Of a stretch of DNA of 64,000 bases, positions 63,686 through 64,000 are shown piece by piece. The DNA comes from Sphingomonas sanxanigenens DSM 19645 = NX02. Its GTDB lineage: Bacteria; Pseudomonadota; Alphaproteobacteria; Sphingomonadales; Sphingomonadaceae. Each line of letters begins with the position of its first letter. The stretch's first letter is position 1. The DNA lies in the NCBI RefSeq assembly GCF_000512205.2, contig NZ_CP006644.1, forward strand, positions 5,539,501-5,603,500, written 5' to 3'. Position numbers and translations under genes: made by a program. The notes below the pieces were generated by a model. That model worked only from the letters and a program-made list of their open reading frames with translations, searched no databases and was not told where the DNA came from.

Positions 63686-64000
63686 GCGGTGAAGCGGTCG
63701 CGTACGCGCTCGCCCGCCAATGTCAGGCAGACGAGGATCGCGATCAGCACGCCGCCGGGCAGCGCCAGCGCGAAGGGGGCGATGTCCATGTCGTCGGCAC
63801 CCTCCTTCACGAGGATGCCGAGCGAGGTCAGAGGCTCCTGCACGCCGAGGCCGAGGAAGGAGAGGAAGCTTTCCACCATCACCACCTGCGGCACGGTGAG
63901 CAGGAGATAGGCGATGGCGACGCCGGCGATGTTGGGGATGATGTGGCGCATGACGATGCCGGGGGCTCGCGCGCCCGCCGCCTCCGCCGCGGTCACGAAC
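63682..64000 (-). CDS. DppC-type ABC permease (5' partial)
   Basis: The last ~106 residues of a permease; the frame is open to the window edge. FVTAAEAAGARAPGIVMRHIIPN is the EAA loop that docks on the ATPase, followed by hydrophobic helices and SFLSFLGLGVQEPLTSLG, typical of DppC/OppC. Ends RVRDRFTA. Other transporter genes must lie beyond the window. Confidence 0.9.
   Translation of the reverse strand, partial: FVTAAEAAGARAPGIVMRHIIPNIAGVAIAYLLLTVPQVVMVESFLSFLGLGVQEPLTSLGILVKEGADDMDIAPFALALPGGVLIAILVCLTLAGERVRDRFTA

Overview
The window is high-GC chromosomal DNA of an alphaproteobacterium, most likely Sphingomonas or a close relative in the Sphingomonadales. The evidence is the run rpsM-rpsK-rpoA-rplQ with alphaproteobacterial-type proteins, an UrcA-family protein, a DUF1109/NrsF anti-sigma factor, a TonB-dependent receptor beside a TPR-sulfotransferase, an HWE-type bacteriophytochrome, and many GTG/TTG starts with ATGA overlaps. 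No rRNA, tRNA, CRISPR array, prophage or intact insertion sequence was seen.

Layout. 0-6.4 kb: an aspartyl/asparaginyl beta-hydroxylase (5' cut by the window), a small secreted protein on the other strand, a TonB-dependent receptor, and a TPR protein with a C-terminal sulfotransferase domain. This looks like an outer-membrane uptake or modification locus of unknown substrate. 6.4-9.8 kb: heme oxygenase and bacteriophytochrome hybrid kinase, overlapping by 8 bases, form a red-light sensing module. 10-13.2 kb: a two-subunit molybdenum hydroxylase and a c-type cytochrome in one overlapping operon. 13.2-16.3 kb: a tightly overlapping minus-strand housekeeping operon (crcB, RluA-family pseudouridine synthase, HAD phosphatase, small membrane protein, ATP12 chaperone). 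16.4-18 kb: a phospholipase D-like enzyme and a small lipoprotein. 18-20.75 kb: ribosomal protein/RNA polymerase alpha operon with a strong promoter and terminator.

20.8-25.9 kb: a minus-strand operon of DUF4173 membrane protein, OmpR-type regulator, sensor kinase and M23 peptidase. 26-27.5 kb: structured repeat DNA, then an HxlR regulator divergent from an azoreductase. 27.5-35.5 kb: a secreted beta-propeller protein, prolyl oligopeptidase, GH3 beta-glucosidase and a bestrophin-like channel. 35.8-42.5 kb: LysR regulators, an ECF41 sigma factor with its carboxymuconolactone decarboxylase partner and a recognisable ECF41 promoter, a PEP-mutase-like enzyme, UrcA, an AAC(3)-family acetyltransferase and a secreted VOC protein. 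42.7-45.5 kb: a nicotinamide salvage operon (NMN adenylyltransferase-Nudix plus nicotinamide phosphoribosyltransferase) behind a structured leader. 46.3-47.9 kb: guaA.

48-61.5 kb is accessory in character. It holds four short-chain dehydrogenases, each near a regulator, plus EthD and VOC proteins, an alpha/beta hydrolase, and an ECF sigma/NrsF/DUF308/Ohr oxidative-stress group. It also carries at least four degraded gene remnants: a truncated NADP oxidoreductase, an EthD fragment, an FAD-oxidoreductase deletion scar and an AraC fragment. The last 2.5 kb hold a PaiB-like protein and the end of an oligopeptide-type ABC transporter.

The most interesting items are the receptor/sulfotransferase/hydroxylase locus with a terminator abutting the next ribosome binding site, the ECF41 promoter, the unexplained structured leader before the NAD salvage genes, and the deletion scar at 56.8 kb. 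All functions are inferred from sequence motifs read by eye; no database search was run.
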